Shown: positions 1 through 8,977, counted from the first letter of the stretch. The stretch is 64,000 nt of DNA from Aquiluna sp. (GCA_021741585.1 JAIOXN010000001.1:186001-250000), one strand, 5' to 3'. Translations and numbers: made by a program. Notes: generated from the sequence alone by a model not told the origin.

Positions 1-197
1 ATGTTGTCGTTTGGTACGGAATTCTTGCGCGCTTTATAGACTGCGTCATAGAGGGTTGGATTTCCCTCGATGTCGGCACCGCCGGTGCGCGTTGCTACCT
101 CAATGTTTCGAATCAGCTTTGCCCAAAGCTTCGCGCGCTTTGAGTCGTTTGCCGCTTTTTTGTGTTTGGTGGTTGCCCACTTGGAGTGTCCAGACAT
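1..197 (-). CDS. yebC: YebC/PmpR family regulator, N-terminal part (runs off the window)
   Basis: The first 65 codons of a YebC/PmpR-family protein read on the minus strand, starting at ATG 195-197; the rest lies outside the window. The reading begins [15 protein letters not shown] and continues through the conserved [16 protein letters not shown] and SVPNDN segments, the family's diagnostic N-terminal region. Members are described either as transcriptional regulators or as translation factors that relieve ribosome stalling; the sequence does not say which applies. It lies 16 bp after pdxT and is probably the last visible gene of the thrS-HIT-pdxS-pdxT-yebC run, an order common in Actinobacteria. 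Confidence 0.93.
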   Translation of the reverse strand, partial: MSGHSKWATTKHKKAANDSKRAKLWAKLIRNIEVATRTGGADIEGNPTLYDAVYKARKNSVPNDN

Positions 198-213
198 AGT
201 TTTATAAAGCTAC

Positions 214-783
214 CTAATCTTTTGCTATTTTGCAGTGCTCTAGGAATAAGTTGTGGAGAAACTTCGAGCCAGTAATCTCCGGGTGGAATGAAGCCCCAAA
301 AAGATGGCCGCTTCTCACGGCAACCGCTTCTCCGTTCAAGGTAGCGAGCACCTCCACCTTTGAGGAGTCAAGAATTCTCGGTGCCCGAATAAATGCGACC
401 TTTTCTTTCAAAGTTCCAAAATCCACCTCAGATTCAAAAGAGTGAGTCTGGCCGCCATATGCGTTTCTTGAAACCTTGATTGGCAATCCCCCGATGAATT
501 CCTGACCGGGAATAGAGCCCTCGACATCGTCGGCAAGCATGATCATCCCAGCGCAGGTTCCGAGAACTGGTTTTGCTTTGGCGAAATCGCGCAGCGCTGG
601 AAATAGGCCGAAACTTTTTGCAAGATTCGACATGGCCGTGGACTCTCCACCAGGAATTATGAGTGCATCTACTTTCTCGAGCTCAGAGGCTCTTCGAACC
701 TTGATTGATTCGACTCCAAGCTCGTTCAGGAGCTTTTGATGCTCTCTGTAGTCGCCCTGGAGACCTAGGACTCCAATTAGCAA
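214..783 (-). CDS. pdxT: Pyridoxal 5'-phosphate synthase glutaminase subunit PdxT
   Basis: Class I glutamine amidotransferase subunit of the PLP synthase: it hydrolyses glutamine and channels ammonia to PdxS. The 189-residue protein has the usual length for the family. Visible motifs are GVLGLQGDYREH at the N-terminus, PGGEST near residue 45, the nucleophile segment GTCAGM near residue 75 and the HPE of the catalytic triad near residue 168. The start is a TTG that directly follows the pdxS stop codon (TAA-TTG), so translation is almost certainly coupled. No other good start lies nearby. Confidence 0.96.
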   Translation of the reverse strand: MLIGVLGLQGDYREHQKLLNELGVESIKVRRASELEKVDALIIPGGESTAMSNLAKSFGLFPALRDFAKAKPVLGTCAGMIMLADDVEGSIPGQEFIGGLPIKVSRNAYGGQTHSFESEVDFGTLKEKVAFIRAPRILDSSKVEVLATLNGEAVAVRSGHLFGASFHPEITGSKFLHNLFLEHCKIAKD

Positions 784-1677
784 TTACCAGCCACGCTCCG
801 AGAGACGGTGAGGTGCAGGCAGGTCATTTACGTTGATTCCAACCATTGCCTCGCCAAGCCCTCTTGATGCCTCTGCCACAACCTTTGGGTCATCGAAGAA
901 TGTGGTTGCCTTAACAATCGCTGCGGCGCGAGCCGCTGGATTTCCACTCTTGAAGATTCCGGAACCCACGAATACACCGTCGGCACCAAGCTGCATCATC
1001 ATTGCAGCGTCAGCAGGAGTCGCGACACCACCTGCTACGAATAGCACGACTGGCAATTTGCCCGTTTGGGCTACTTCTCGTACAAGTTGGTAAGGAGCCT
1101 GCAACTCTTTTGCCGCAACGTAAAGCTCATCCTCGGTCTTGGCTGCAAGCGCCCTGATCTCGGAAGAAATTGTTCGGATGTGCTTTGTCGCCTCAGATAC
1201 GTCTCCAGTGCCCGCTTCACCCTTTGAACGGATCATTGCGGCGCCTTCGGTAATGCGACGAAGCGCTTCACCGAGATTGGTCGCTCCACACACAAATGGG
1301 ACCTCAAAGCGCCACTTGTCAATGTGATTTACATAGTCCGCAGGAGAGAGTACTTCTGACTCATCGATGTAGTCAACCTCAAGTGATTCGAGAATCTGTG
1401 CCTCAACAAAGTGACCAATGCGGGCCTTGGCCATCACAGGGATTGAAACTGTGTTGATAATCTGATCAATCAAATCTGGGTCGCTCATGCGAGCAACTCC
1501 ACCCTGCGCACGAATGTCGGCTGGCACTCGCTCAAGGGCCATGACGGCTACAGCGCCCGCATCTTCTGCGATTTTGGCCTGTTCTGCAGTCACAACATCC
1601 ATGATCACGCCGCCCTTTAGCATTTCTGCTAGGCCGCGCTTAACGAGTGGGGTTGATTCGAAGATTTCTTGGGTCAT
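784..1677 (-). CDS. pdxS: Pyridoxal 5'-phosphate synthase lyase subunit PdxS
   Basis: Synthase subunit of the deoxyxylulose-5-phosphate-independent vitamin B6 pathway; it makes PLP from ribose 5-phosphate, glyceraldehyde 3-phosphate and PdxT-derived ammonia. The 297-residue TIM barrel shows [40 protein letters not shown] (with the catalytic lysine) and [15 protein letters not shown]. It is the first gene of a tight pdxS-pdxT pair. A -10-like TAGAAT ends 6 nt before the ATG and reuses the stop codon of the upstream HIT gene, so pdxST may have its own leaderless promoter besides read-through from thrS. Confidence 0.97.
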   Translation of the reverse strand: MTQEIFESTPLVKRGLAEMLKGGVIMDVVTAEQAKIAEDAGAVAVMALERVPADIRAQGGVARMSDPDLIDQIINTVSIPVMAKARIGHFVEAQILESLEVDYIDESEVLSPADYVNHIDKWRFEVPFVCGATNLGEALRRITEGAAMIRSKGEAGTGDVSEATKHIRTISSEIRALAAKTEDELYVAAKELQAPYQLVREVAQTGKLPVVLFVAGGVATPADAAMMMQLGADGVFVGSGIFKSGNPAARAAAIVKATTFFDDPKVVAEASRGLGEAMVGINVNDLPAPHRLSERGW

Positions 1678-1683
1678 GCCACA

Positions 1684-1689
1684 ATTCTA
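1684..1689 (-). promoter_or_regulatory. Putative -10 box (leaderless) for pdxS
   Basis: TAGAAT on the minus strand fits TANNNT and lies exactly 6 nt before the pdxS ATG, the geometry of a leaderless transcript. Its first three bases are the TAG stop codon of the upstream HIT gene. No Shine-Dalgarno sequence precedes pdxS, which supports the idea. No convincing -35 element was seen. Confidence 0.5.
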
Positions 1690-2220
1690 AGCTTGCAAAA
1701 CCCAGTTCGATGCAATTGTTTCTCTAACCTCACCAAGTAATCTCGGCATGGCCTTAGTTTGGGCGATAATTGGGAAGAAATTCGCATCATTACGCCAACG
1801 GGGAACAATGTGTTGGTGCAGGTGGGCGGCGATACCAGCACCGGCGACCTGACCCTGATTCATGCCAATGTTTGCGCCGTGATTGCCAAAGACCTTGTTG
1901 AGGGTGCGCATTGCCTGTTGAGTCAGTAGGCCGATCTCGGCAATTTCCTCTTCGGTAGCCTTATCGTAAGTGTCAACGTGGCGATATGGACAAACAAGCA
2001 TGTGGCCGGTGTTATACGGAAAGAGGTTTAGCAAAACAAAACTGGTTTTTCCGCGATATACGATCAGCCCGTCCTCGTCGCTCTTTTCCGGAGCCAAACA
2101 AAAAGGACATTCGTCATCTTGAGGCTGCTGCAAGTTCTGAATGTACACCAAGCGGTGAGGGGTCCAAAGCCGTTCATGCCCATCCCCCATAGCGCCCATC
2201 GACTCAAGAATGTCAGTCAT
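1687..2220 (-). CDS. HIT-domain protein (Ap4A phosphorylase-like)
   Basis: Histidine-triad nucleotide-binding protein of 177 residues. The HIT motif HLHQHIVPRW lies near residues 134-143, with the preceding GMNQGQVAGAGIAAH loop; CPFC near residues 39-42 suggests a partial metal site (CxxC) as in many actinobacterial members. Relatives act on dinucleoside polyphosphates or related nucleotides; the exact substrate cannot be read from sequence. The ATG overlaps the thrS stop by one base (TAATG), so the two are cotranscribed and probably translationally coupled. The thrS-HIT pairing is typical of Actinobacteria. Confidence 0.92.
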   Translation of the reverse strand: MTDILESMGAMGDGHERLWTPHRLVYIQNLQQPQDDECPFCLAPEKSDEDGLIVYRGKTSFVLLNLFPYNTGHMLVCPYRHVDTYDKATEEEIAEIGLLTQQAMRTLNKVFGNHGANIGMNQGQVAGAGIAAHLHQHIVPRWRNDANFFPIIAQTKAMPRLLGEVRETIASNWVLQA

Positions 2221-4205
2221 TAGACCTGAGTCTTATCGTTGATAGCTTTCAGGATCTTGATTCTGGCATCCGCAAGTGATATGTCGTTCTCTTGCGACCC
2301 ATCTCGGTATCTGAAGCTCACAGTTCCAGCTTCTTGATCACGTGCTCCTGCAAGCAGAATAAATGGGACTTTGGCCATTGTGTGGTCGCGAATCTTCTTT
2401 TGCATGCGGTTATCTGAGTGGTCAACCTCGATTCGAACCCCATGGCTTCTAAGTTCATCAGCGAACTTCTGCAGGTAGTCTCCAAATTCGTCAGCAATTG
2501 GAACCCCTACAACCTGCACAGGTGCAAGCCATGGTGGAAAGTGACCGGCATAGTGCTCGGTGAGGACCCCAAAGAAGCGCTCGATAGAACCAAACAGAGC
2601 TCGGTGAATCATGATCGGGCGGTGTCTTTCTCCGTCTGACCCAACGTACTCAAGGTCGAATCGCTCTGGAAGGTTGAGGTCAAGCTGGATGGTGGACATT
2701 TGCCAGGTGCGACCAATTGCATCTCTTGCCTGCACCGAAATCTTTGGCCCATAGAAGGCAGCTCCACCTGGGTCAGGAACCAACTGCAAACCAGATGCGC
2801 TCGCTACGGACTCAAGTGTTGAGGTTGCCCGCTCCCACAGTTCGTCAGATCCGACAAACTTCGGGTTCTCTGGGTCTCTTGTCGATAGCTCTAAGTAGAA
2901 GTCATTTAGACCGTAATCGCGGAGGAGCCCAAGCACAAAGTCCAGAACATTCGTCAGTTCAGATTCGAGCTGTTCGTTTGAAACAAACAGGTGAGCATCA
3001 TCCTGAGTCATTCCACGAACTCGAGTTAGCCCGTGCAGAACTCCAGACTTTTCGTATCGATAAACGGAACCGAATTCAAACATTCTTAGTGGCAATTCTC
3101 GATAGCTGCGCTGACGGGAGCGGAAGATAAGAATGTGGAATGGGCAGTTCATAGGCTTCAGGTAGTAGTCCTGGCCCTGGCGCTTAAGTGTGCCGTCATC
3201 TGCGTACTCAGCATCGAGCTTCATTGGCGGGAACATGCCATCTGAGTACCACTGTAGGTGGCCGGATATCTCAAAGAGGTTGCTTTTTGTTATGTGTGGG
3301 GAATAAACGAACTCGTAACCAGCTTCCTCGTGGCGCTTTCGGCTGTAGTCCTCCATCACTCTTCGAATTACGCCACCCTTTGGGTGAAAGACTGCCAAGC
3401 CGGAACCAATTTCCTCAGGGAAGGAGAACAAATCTAAGTCAACACCGAGTTTGCGGTGGTCACGTTTCGCAGCTTCCTCTAAACGCTCAAGGTGAGCGTC
3501 GTGCTGCTCTTGAGTCGGCCATGCAGTTCCATAAATTCTCTGGAGCTGCTTATTGTTTTCGTTTCCGCGCCAATAAGCGGCGGCTGATCTTAGAAGAGAA
3601 AAACTCTTACCAACAGTTCTGGAGTTGGGAAGGTGAGGTCCCCGGCAGAGGTCCATCCACGCGATGGTTCCGTCTGGATTTATGTTCTCGTAAACGGATA
3701 GCGTTCCAGCACCAACTTCGGCAGCACCTTCTCCGACATCTGCTGACTTAAGTCCAATTAGCTCGAGCTTATATGGCTCATTTTTCATCAGTTCCCGAGC
3801 TTCTTCGTCTGAAACCTCGCGGCGAACAAAACGCTGGGATTTACCAACCAATTCCTTCATGCGTTTCTCGATTTTTTTTAGATCTTCAGGCTTGAAGGGC
3901 TCCTCAACATCAAAATCAAAGTAGAAGCCGTCTTTAATCGGAGGGCCAATGCCTAGCTTTGCTGGGTCGAAAATCTCTTGAACCGCTTGCGCCATGAGGT
4001 GAGCTGCACTGTGGCGAAGAATGGATAAACCCTCATCGCTATCAATCGAAACACCAATTACGGTGTCGCCATCGGACAATTTATGGCTGAGATCGCGAAG
4101 TTCATCGTTCACCTTGATGGCTACGATCGAACGATCCTGGAACAGGTCAAAACCCGTCGCAGAGTCTGCAACTTCCTTCGGGGATTCTTCAAAGATGATG
4201 TTCAC
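2220..4205 (-). CDS. thrS: Threonine--tRNA ligase
   Basis: Class II aminoacyl-tRNA synthetase that charges tRNA-Thr. The 661-residue protein carries a short divergent TGS domain (about 1-60), the editing domain with [13 protein letters not shown] (about 62-75) and [10 protein letters not shown] (about 191-200), and the catalytic core with MNCPFH (zinc cysteine), [16 protein letters not shown] and [13 protein letters not shown], then an anticodon-binding domain. The start is GTG at 4203-4205 with AGGAG five bases upstream. It heads the run thrS-HIT-pdxS-pdxT-yebC. A TAGACT box about 22 bp upstream is a good -10 candidate. Confidence 0.98.
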   Translation of the reverse strand: MNIIFEESPKEVADSATGFDLFQDRSIVAIKVNDELRDLSHKLSDGDTVIGVSIDSDEGLSILRHSAAHLMAQAVQEIFDPAKLGIGPPIKDGFYFDFDVEEPFKPEDLKKIEKRMKELVGKSQRFVRREVSDEEARELMKNEPYKLELIGLKSADVGEGAAEVGAGTLSVYENINPDGTIAWMDLCRGPHLPNSRTVGKSFSLLRSAAAYWRGNENNKQLQRIYGTAWPTQEQHDAHLERLEEAAKRDHRKLGVDLDLFSFPEEIGSGLAVFHPKGGVIRRVMEDYSRKRHEEAGYEFVYSPHITKSNLFEISGHLQWYSDGMFPPMKLDAEYADDGTLKRQGQDYYLKPMNCPFHILIFRSRQRSYRELPLRMFEFGSVYRYEKSGVLHGLTRVRGMTQDDAHLFVSNEQLESELTNVLDFVLGLLRDYGLNDFYLELSTRDPENPKFVGSDELWERATSTLESVASASGLQLVPDPGGAAFYGPKISVQARDAIGRTWQMSTIQLDLNLPERFDLEYVGSDGERHRPIMIHRALFGSIERFFGVLTEHYAGHFPPWLAPVQVVGVPIADEFGDYLQKFADELRSHGVRIEVDHSDNRMQKKIRDHTMAKVPFILLAGARDQEAGTVSFRYRDGSQENDISLADARIKILKAINDKTQV

Positions 4206-4226
4206 GTGGCTCCTAGTTCGCGATCT

Positions 4227-4232
4227 AGTCTA
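4227..4232 (-). promoter_or_regulatory. Putative -10 box for thrS
   Basis: TAGACT on the minus strand matches TANNNT and would give a leader of roughly 15 nt that contains the AGGAG ribosome-binding site of thrS. The same hexamer recurs before zapE, lpdA, map and aceE in this window. No T-box-like leader fits in this space. Confidence 0.45.
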
Positions 4233-4279
4233 TCCAGCGACTTAGGTTGGCCTTGCTAGAAATTTGACACAGAATCTCA

Positions 4280-4828
4280 TTGAATTACAAGGTGAGTGAA
4301 ATCGAGACCAAAAAATTAGAGAAGAAATTGAACTGGCTGCGTGCGGCGGTTCTGGGTGCAAACGATGGAATAGTCTCGGTCGCGGGTGTCGTTATGGGCG
4401 TTGCTGGAGCCGGAGCGGATGAGACAACCGTTCTTCTAGCCGGCGTTGCTGCAGTAGTTGCCGGAGCAGTCTCCATGGGCGGTGGCGAGTACGCCAGCGT
4501 CAGCGCACAGCGTGACACTGAGCTAGCACACGGCAAGAGTCTCGACGATACTCTTGCTCATCCTTGGGCTGCGGCATGGTCATCTCTAATTGCGTTCACG
4601 ATCGGTGCGATCTTGCCGCTATTGGCCATCTCTGGACCATGGGCTGAAATTCGCATTGAAGTAACTGTTGTGTCAGTCATTCTTTCTCTTGGTTTAACCG
4701 GATATTGGGCGGCTTACGTCGGCAAGAGCCCGAGATTCCGTTCTGTTGCAAGAAACGTGATTGTGAGTGTTCTCACAATGTCGCTTTCTTATGGAATTGG
4801 GGCACTTTTAGGCGTCACCCTTCTTTAG
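4280..4828 (+). CDS. VIT-family membrane transporter (iron/manganese type)
   Basis: Small integral membrane protein of the VIT1/CCC1 family, whose members move Fe2+ or Mn2+ out of the cytosol. The 182-residue protein has the family signature VLGANDGIVSVAGVVMGVAGA in the first membrane helix and SMGGGEYASVSAQRD after the second, followed by three more hydrophobic segments, five in all. The annotated start is TTG at 4280; a GTG at 4292 (MSEIETKK) is an equally plausible start and neither has a clear ribosome-binding site. The gene is divergent from thrS and its stop directly abuts the mqo start. Substrate is inferred from family only. Confidence 0.9.
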   Translation: MNYKVSEIETKKLEKKLNWLRAAVLGANDGIVSVAGVVMGVAGAGADETTVLLAGVAAVVAGAVSMGGGEYASVSAQRDTELAHGKSLDDTLAHPWAAAWSSLIAFTIGAILPLLAISGPWAEIRIEVTVVSVILSLGLTGYWAAYVGKSPRFRSVARNVIVSVLTMSLSYGIGALLGVTLL

Positions 4829-6319
4829 TTGAGTTACCCTTTTACGGTGCCTGAAGTTGAAGAATTCGATCTAGCCCTAATCGGTGGCGGAATTATGTCC
4901 GCAACTCTGGGTGTCTTGGTAAAAAAGCTCATGCCAGAGAGCCGAATTGTAATGTTCGAGCGACTCGATGATGTGGCCCTCGAGAGCTCAAATCCCTGGA
5001 ACAACGCCGGAACCGGTCATGCAGCCCTCTGTGAGCTGAACTATATGCCAGATTCCACAGACGGTTCCTTGCCGGATCCAAACAAGGCGATCGCAATCAA
5101 TGAGCAGTTCCAGGTTTCCAGACAGTTCTGGGCAAGCTTGGTGCAAGAAGGCATACTCGACAATCCAGCTTCATTCATTCGCACGGTTCCACATATGACT
5201 TTTGTCCGAGGACAAAAAGACTGCGACTACCTAAGCCGCCGTTTTCAAGCCCTCTCATCCCAGCCGCTATTTGCTGGCATGGAGTTCAGTCAAGACGTGA
5301 AGCAAATTTCGAAGTGGGCTCCGCTAATCACCAATGGGCGAGACTCCAAAGAGGAAGTTGCGGCGACAAGAATTGAACAGGGTACTGACGTTGACTATGG
5401 GGCAATCACAAAGCAACTTGTGAGATGGCTATCTGACAATGGTCTTCATCTAGAGACCGGAACCGAAGTTAAGAATCTATACCAGTATTCCGATGGCTCT
5501 TGGCAGCTAAAACTCGGAGGCTCCAGCTACTCGAGGCTAATCAAATCTAAGCGGGTGTTTGTTGGAGCTGGCGGTTGGGCGCTGAAGTTGCTCCAAAGAT
5601 CCGGCATCTCCGAGGTCAAAGGTTATGGAACGTTTCCTGTTTCAGGGCACTTCTTGCGGACCGATAACCAAGCAGTCGTTAGAAAGCACCTTGCGAAGGT
5701 CTATTCCCAAGCTGCGGTGGGCGCGCCCCCAATGTCCGTTCCCCACCTCGACACCAGAGTCGTGGACGGCAAAACCTCACTTCTTTTTGGCCCATTCGCT
5801 GGTCTCAATCCGAAGTTTCTAAAGAGTGGCTCGATTTTAGATCTTCCACTTTCAATCAGGCCTGCAAATCTCTTGCCGTATCTAAGTGTTGCCGTGAAGA
5901 ACTTCTCTTTGGTTCAGTACCTCCTGAGGGAGATAGCCAAACCTCGTTCGAAAAAGATCGAGGAGCTTAGGGAATTTGTCCCAGAGGCACAGGCTTCGGA
6001 CTGGTCCCTGTATGAAGCTGGCCAAAGGGCTCAGGTCATAAAGCCTGTTGGCCGACTTGGAACCCTGCAATTTGGAACCGAGGTCATAACCAGCTCTGAT
6101 GGCACGATCTCTGGCCTTCTAGGAGCAAGCCCTGGTGCATCTGTAAGCGTCAGTGTCATGCTCGATGTTTTGGAAAAAATGCATCCAAGTGAATTTAGTG
6201 GGTGGTTCTCCGGGATCAAGAAAATGATCCCGAGTTTCGGCAAGAAGCTAAATCAAGATCCAGCTCTTGCGAAGCGAACGCTTGCATCAACGGCAAAGGC
6301 TCTTGGGCTTAAGGCCTAG
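4829..6319 (+). CDS. mqo: Malate:quinone oxidoreductase
   Basis: FAD-dependent, membrane-associated enzyme that oxidises malate to oxaloacetate and passes electrons to the quinone pool, replacing or complementing NAD-dependent malate dehydrogenase in the TCA cycle. The 496-residue protein shows the dinucleotide-binding motif GGGIMSATLG near residue 19, the Mqo signature NPWNNAGTGHAALCELNY near 55-72 and GALLGASPGAS-like LLGASPGASVSV near the C-terminus. The TTG start immediately follows the TAG of the VIT gene. The length is normal for the family. Its 3' end faces the small orphan gene at 6324-6485. Confidence 0.97.
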   Translation: MSYPFTVPEVEEFDLALIGGGIMSATLGVLVKKLMPESRIVMFERLDDVALESSNPWNNAGTGHAALCELNYMPDSTDGSLPDPNKAIAINEQFQVSRQFWASLVQEGILDNPASFIRTVPHMTFVRGQKDCDYLSRRFQALSSQPLFAGMEFSQDVKQISKWAPLITNGRDSKEEVAATRIEQGTDVDYGAITKQLVRWLSDNGLHLETGTEVKNLYQYSDGSWQLKLGGSSYSRLIKSKRVFVGAGGWALKLLQRSGISEVKGYGTFPVSGHFLRTDNQAVVRKHLAKVYSQAAVGAPPMSVPHLDTRVVDGKTSLLFGPFAGLNPKFLKSGSILDLPLSIRPANLLPYLSVAVKNFSLVQYLLREIAKPRSKKIEELREFVPEAQASDWSLYEAGQRAQVIKPVGRLGTLQFGTEVITSSDGTISGLLGASPGASVSVSVMLDVLEKMHPSEFSGWFSGIKKMIPSFGKKLNQDPALAKRTLASTAKALGLKA

Positions 6320-6323
6320 TTTC

Positions 6324-6485
6324 CTAGTCTTTATCCGAATCTGAGTCATGCTTGTCGAGATTCATCTTGCTCTCTCGCTCCGACTCTTCGAGCTTTTCAC
6401 GAGCAACTTTTTCAGCGGTGAGTCTTGCCTTTTCGGCAATCTCAGCGTGCTGTGCCTTCTCGCGGTCTCCATTGTTGTGAATCAT
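6324..6485 (-). CDS. Small charged hypothetical protein (53 residues)
   Basis: A short minus-strand reading frame, ATG 6483-6485 to TAG 6324-6326, preceded by AGGAG at 6492-6496 with 6-nt spacing, which is one of the better ribosome-binding sites in the window. The product is hydrophilic and rich in Lys, Glu, Ala and Arg, with a middle that looks like one continuous amphipathic helix (AEIAEKARLTAEKVAREKLE) and an acidic tail ending HDSDSDKD. No cysteine, signal peptide or membrane segment. It converges on mqo with a 4-bp gap. I do not recognise the family. Confidence 0.62.
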   Translation of the reverse strand: MIHNNGDREKAQHAEIAEKARLTAEKVAREKLEESERESKMNLDKHDSDSDKD

Positions 6486-6617
6486 TCTGAACTCCTTCGT
6501 TCATTTACGACTCTAGCAACCTTGTTCCGATGGCCGCAGAATTCATCTAAGTAACAGTTTGGTGAATAGTTAATAAGATGAACAAATCCGGCCAGATGAC
6601 TTGTTAGCTTCATCACC

Positions 6618-8576
6618 ATGAACACAATTAGACAGCGCCGAACCAAGTTCGGCCTGGCGGTAACAACCGCCTTTATGTTGGGCTTTGCATCGCTCTCAGC
6701 CCCCGCCGTCTCTGTCGAGACGTATGCCGCTCCAGCGGCTCCCGCAAAGGTAACCACCATCGCCGCTGATGGTGGTTTTCGAGTCTTCTGGAAGGCTGTT
6801 ACCGCCAATCCAGGAGTGAGCTATTACATCGTTAGCGGTGGAGAAGGCTCTTGTCCAGTTATCGTTCCAGGAACAGCCACCAGCGCATTTATGTATGCGC
6901 TTGATGAAACCGCACTAAACGTGACGGTTCAAGCGGTCTCCAATTACGGAATCTCAGCTACTGCATCGTCTGGTCAAGCCATTGCGCCGATTTCAGCAAC
7001 TGATTTGCCATTGAAGTCAGTTCAGCTTTTGCAACTGAGCGACTTCCACGGACAGATCGAGGCGAACCGTAGCTTCGGTGCAGCTTTGCTCGCGCTAAAT
7101 TTTGATGCAGAGCGTGCAAATAATGCAGCCACGTTTGCGATGGCCAGCGGTGACTCGATTGGTGCAGCTCCTCCAATCAGCAGCCAGTTCGCTGAACTAC
7201 CAACCATCAAGGCTTTTAATGAGGTTGGTTTTGATGTGGCTACATTTGGAAATCACGAACACGATCGCTCCTTGGAACACCTCAGGTTCATGATTCGCTA
7301 CTCGGATTTCGAGTGGGTTACCTCCAACTATTCAACGCTTCGAGGGCTAAACGCCGGTAACGGCGCAAGGGCTAAGAGCTACACCATCATCGAAAAGGAC
7401 GGCGTAAAGGTTGGCTTTGTTGGCATGAACACCTCTCAGACTGTTGAGCAGGTATTCCCTGGCAACCTTGACTTCACTTACTCGGGTAAGAAGCAAACTG
7501 TAGTCATCTCTGATGACTCAAAGGCAGTTTCTAATGCAGCAGCAGCTGCTAGAGCAGCCGGTGCAGACATGGTGGTGGCGCTTATCCACGAAGGTTGGAA
7601 CACCAATACCGCAGGTAAGGCCGTTGGTCCGCTAGTTGACTTTGCAAACGAAATCAGCAACGTTGACGTCTTCTATGGCGGCCACTCACACCAGACTTAC
7701 TCTTCGGTTCAAAACGGCAAGCTAACCGCAATGGTGAAGAACGCCGGTGCCGAATACAACCGCAGCCAGGTTTGCGTGAACACATCGACAAACAAGGTTC
7801 TTGGTTCGTCAAACGAATTAGTGACCACATCAAATGCTCCAGTGAAAACCGGAGCGGATGTTGCAACTGCGGCAGTAGTGAAGTCCTATAAGGACCAACT
7901 AACAGCTAAGTTCGACGTTGCGATTGGTCAGGTTGAAGGCCAGACTCCAATTGCCGGCTCTCCCCCTGTGCAGCGTTCAGGAGAGCACGCCTTTGGTAAC
8001 TGGTCGGCAGACACGGTTCGTGCCAAGTACGACACCGACTTCGCTTTGGTAAATGGTGGCGGTATTCGCGATACCTTCCCTTCCACAAACTACAAGCCAT
8101 CTGATCTGACACTAAGTCGTCCCGGGGCTAGCAACTCTTCAACTGTTTACGATGTCACCCTTGGTGATGTCTACACAGTGCAACCGTTCGGAAACAGCTT
8201 TAGCGTGATCGAAATCACAGGCGCAACCCTTTGGTCCGCTTTGGAGAATGGTGTTTCCAACTACCCAGCTGATGGTCGCTGGCCACACGTCTCTGGACTA
8301 AAGTTCACCGTTGATGTAACAAAAGCTGTCGGTAGCAGGATCCAAAGCGTAACTACTACAGCTGGAGCGACTATCGCCAAGGATTCCAAGAAGTACTCCT
8401 TGGCAACTACCGACTTCATCGCAAAGGGTGGGGACGGATACAACATGTTCGATGTTTCGAAGCTCCAGGTTCGTGACATTGATGCCATTGTCCTAATCGA
8501 CGCATTAAAGGCTGATGCGGCAAACGGCAAGGTTACTCAAATGAAGCTTGATGGCAGAGTAACTGTCATCAAGTAG
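6618..8576 (+). CDS. Secreted 5'-nucleotidase / UDP-sugar hydrolase family protein
   Basis: Extracytoplasmic metallophosphoesterase that probably releases phosphate from nucleotides. The 652-residue protein has a Sec signal peptide (RQRRTK, then a hydrophobic run, then an Ala-rich cleavage zone near residues 35-42), a fibronectin-III-like domain (about 45-125), the calcineurin-like catalytic domain with LSDFHGQ, SGDSIG, GNHEHD and GGHSHQ, and the 5'-nucleotidase C-terminal domain with NGGGIRDTFP and PFGNSFSVIEITG. No LPXTG signal or C-terminal anchor is seen, so it is presumably released or non-covalently held. GNHEHD replaces the more usual GNHEFD. A strong terminator follows. Confidence 0.93.
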   Translation: MNTIRQRRTKFGLAVTTAFMLGFASLSAPAVSVETYAAPAAPAKVTTIAADGGFRVFWKAVTANPGVSYYIVSGGEGSCPVIVPGTATSAFMYALDETALNVTVQAVSNYGISATASSGQAIAPISATDLPLKSVQLLQLSDFHGQIEANRSFGAALLALNFDAERANNAATFAMASGDSIGAAPPISSQFAELPTIKAFNEVGFDVATFGNHEHDRSLEHLRFMIRYSDFEWVTSNYSTLRGLNAGNGARAKSYTIIEKDGVKVGFVGMNTSQTVEQVFPGNLDFTYSGKKQTVVISDDSKAVSNAAAAARAAGADMVVALIHEGWNTNTAGKAVGPLVDFANEISNVDVFYGGHSHQTYSSVQNGKLTAMVKNAGAEYNRSQVCVNTSTNKVLGSSNELVTTSNAPVKTGADVATAAVVKSYKDQLTAKFDVAIGQVEGQTPIAGSPPVQRSGEHAFGNWSADTVRAKYDTDFALVNGGGIRDTFPSTNYKPSDLTLSRPGASNSSTVYDVTLGDVYTVQPFGNSFSVIEITGATLWSALENGVSNYPADGRWPHVSGLKFTVDVTKAVGSRIQSVTTTAGATIAKDSKKYSLATTDFIAKGGDGYNMFDVSKLQVRDIDAIVLIDALKADAANGKVTQMKLDGRVTVIK

Positions 8577-8591
8577 CTGAATCAATAACGA

Positions 8592-8621
8592 AACCCGGTC
8601 ATCTTCGGATGGCCGGGTTTT
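8592..8621 (+). terminator. Rho-independent terminator after the 5'-nucleotidase gene
   Basis: Stem of 12 pairs, AACCCGGTCATC with GATGGCCGGGTT (one T-G wobble), closed by a stable TTCG loop and followed by TTTTG. It lies 15 bp after the nucleotidase stop. It may also stop minus-strand transcription leaving the tRNA cluster, although the T-tract on that strand is shorter. Confidence 0.88.
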
Positions 8622-8643
8622 GTTCGTTCTGGGTATTTTGTTT

Positions 8644-8718
8644 TGGTGGGCGATACTGGGTTCGAACCAGCGACCTCTTCCGTGTCAGGGAAGCGCGCTA
8701 CCACTGCGCCAATCGCCC
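8644..8718 (-). tRNA. tRNA-Val (GAC)
   Basis: Full cloverleaf on the minus strand: acceptor GGGCGAT pairs with ATCGCCC, the D-arm GGCGCAGTGGTAGCGC is normal, anticodon loop CTGACAC gives GAC, and GGTTCGAACC forms the T-arm. The discriminator is A and the 3' CCA is encoded. It is the last of three tRNAs in the cluster. Confidence 0.97.
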
Positions 8719-8732
8719 AAGTCTTAGGAGCT

Positions 8733-8806
8733 TGGAGGTGAAGACGGGATTCGAACCCGTGTTGACGGCTTTGCAGGCCGCTGCCTCGCCTCTCGGCCAC
8801 TCCACC
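8733..8806 (-). tRNA. tRNA-Cys (GCA)
   Basis: Cloverleaf on the minus strand with acceptor GGTGGAG against CTTCACC (one G-T wobble), anticodon loop CTGCAAA giving GCA, GGGTTCGAATCCC T-arm, discriminator T and an encoded CCA. It lies between tRNA-Gly and tRNA-Val, the order Gly-Cys-Val being common in Actinobacteria. Confidence 0.97.
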
Positions 8807-8825
8807 GTATTCAGGGATTCCTGAG

Positions 8826-8898
8826 AGCGGATGACGAGACTCGAACTCGCGACCCCAACCTTGGCAAGGTTGTGCGCTACCAACTGCGCTACATCCGC
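8826..8898 (-). tRNA. tRNA-Gly (GCC)
   Basis: Cloverleaf on the minus strand with acceptor GCGGATG against CATCCGC, D-arm GCGCAGTTGGTAGCGC, anticodon loop TTGCCAA giving GCC, and T-arm GAGTTCGAGTCTC. Discriminator T; CCA is not encoded (the next bases are CTC), unlike the other two tRNAs of the cluster. Confidence 0.97.
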
Positions 8899-8921
8899 AT
8901 TGCTCTTTTCAGAACTAGAAG

Positions 8922-8927
8922 ATTATG
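8922..8927 (-). promoter_or_regulatory. Putative -10 box for the Gly-Cys-Val tRNA operon
   Basis: CATAAT on the minus strand (5 of 6 matches to TATAAT), about 24 bp before the tRNA-Gly 5' end. A -35 element is not clear. Confidence 0.5.
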
Positions 8928-8960
8928 GCACATTTTGCGAAAGTCATGTTGCAGTCGCGA

Positions 8961-8977
8961 AAGGTTTCGAAAACCTT
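8961..8977 (-). terminator. Possible weak terminator after the downstream amt gene
   Basis: A 7-bp perfect stem, AAGGTTT with AAACCTT around a 3-nt loop, starts 3 nt after the stop codon. The following T-run is short, so termination efficiency is doubtful. Confidence 0.35.

Noticed and set aside
4206-4279. T-box riboswitch upstream of thrS
   Set aside because: The leader implied by the -10 box is only about 15 nt, and no specifier stem or antiterminator could fit.
6558-6590. Possible PHO-box-like repeats upstream of the secreted 5'-nucleotidase
   Set aside because: On the minus strand GTTCATC and ATTCACC loosely resemble PhoP half-sites, but their spacing is not the 11-bp repeat and one copy is degenerate.
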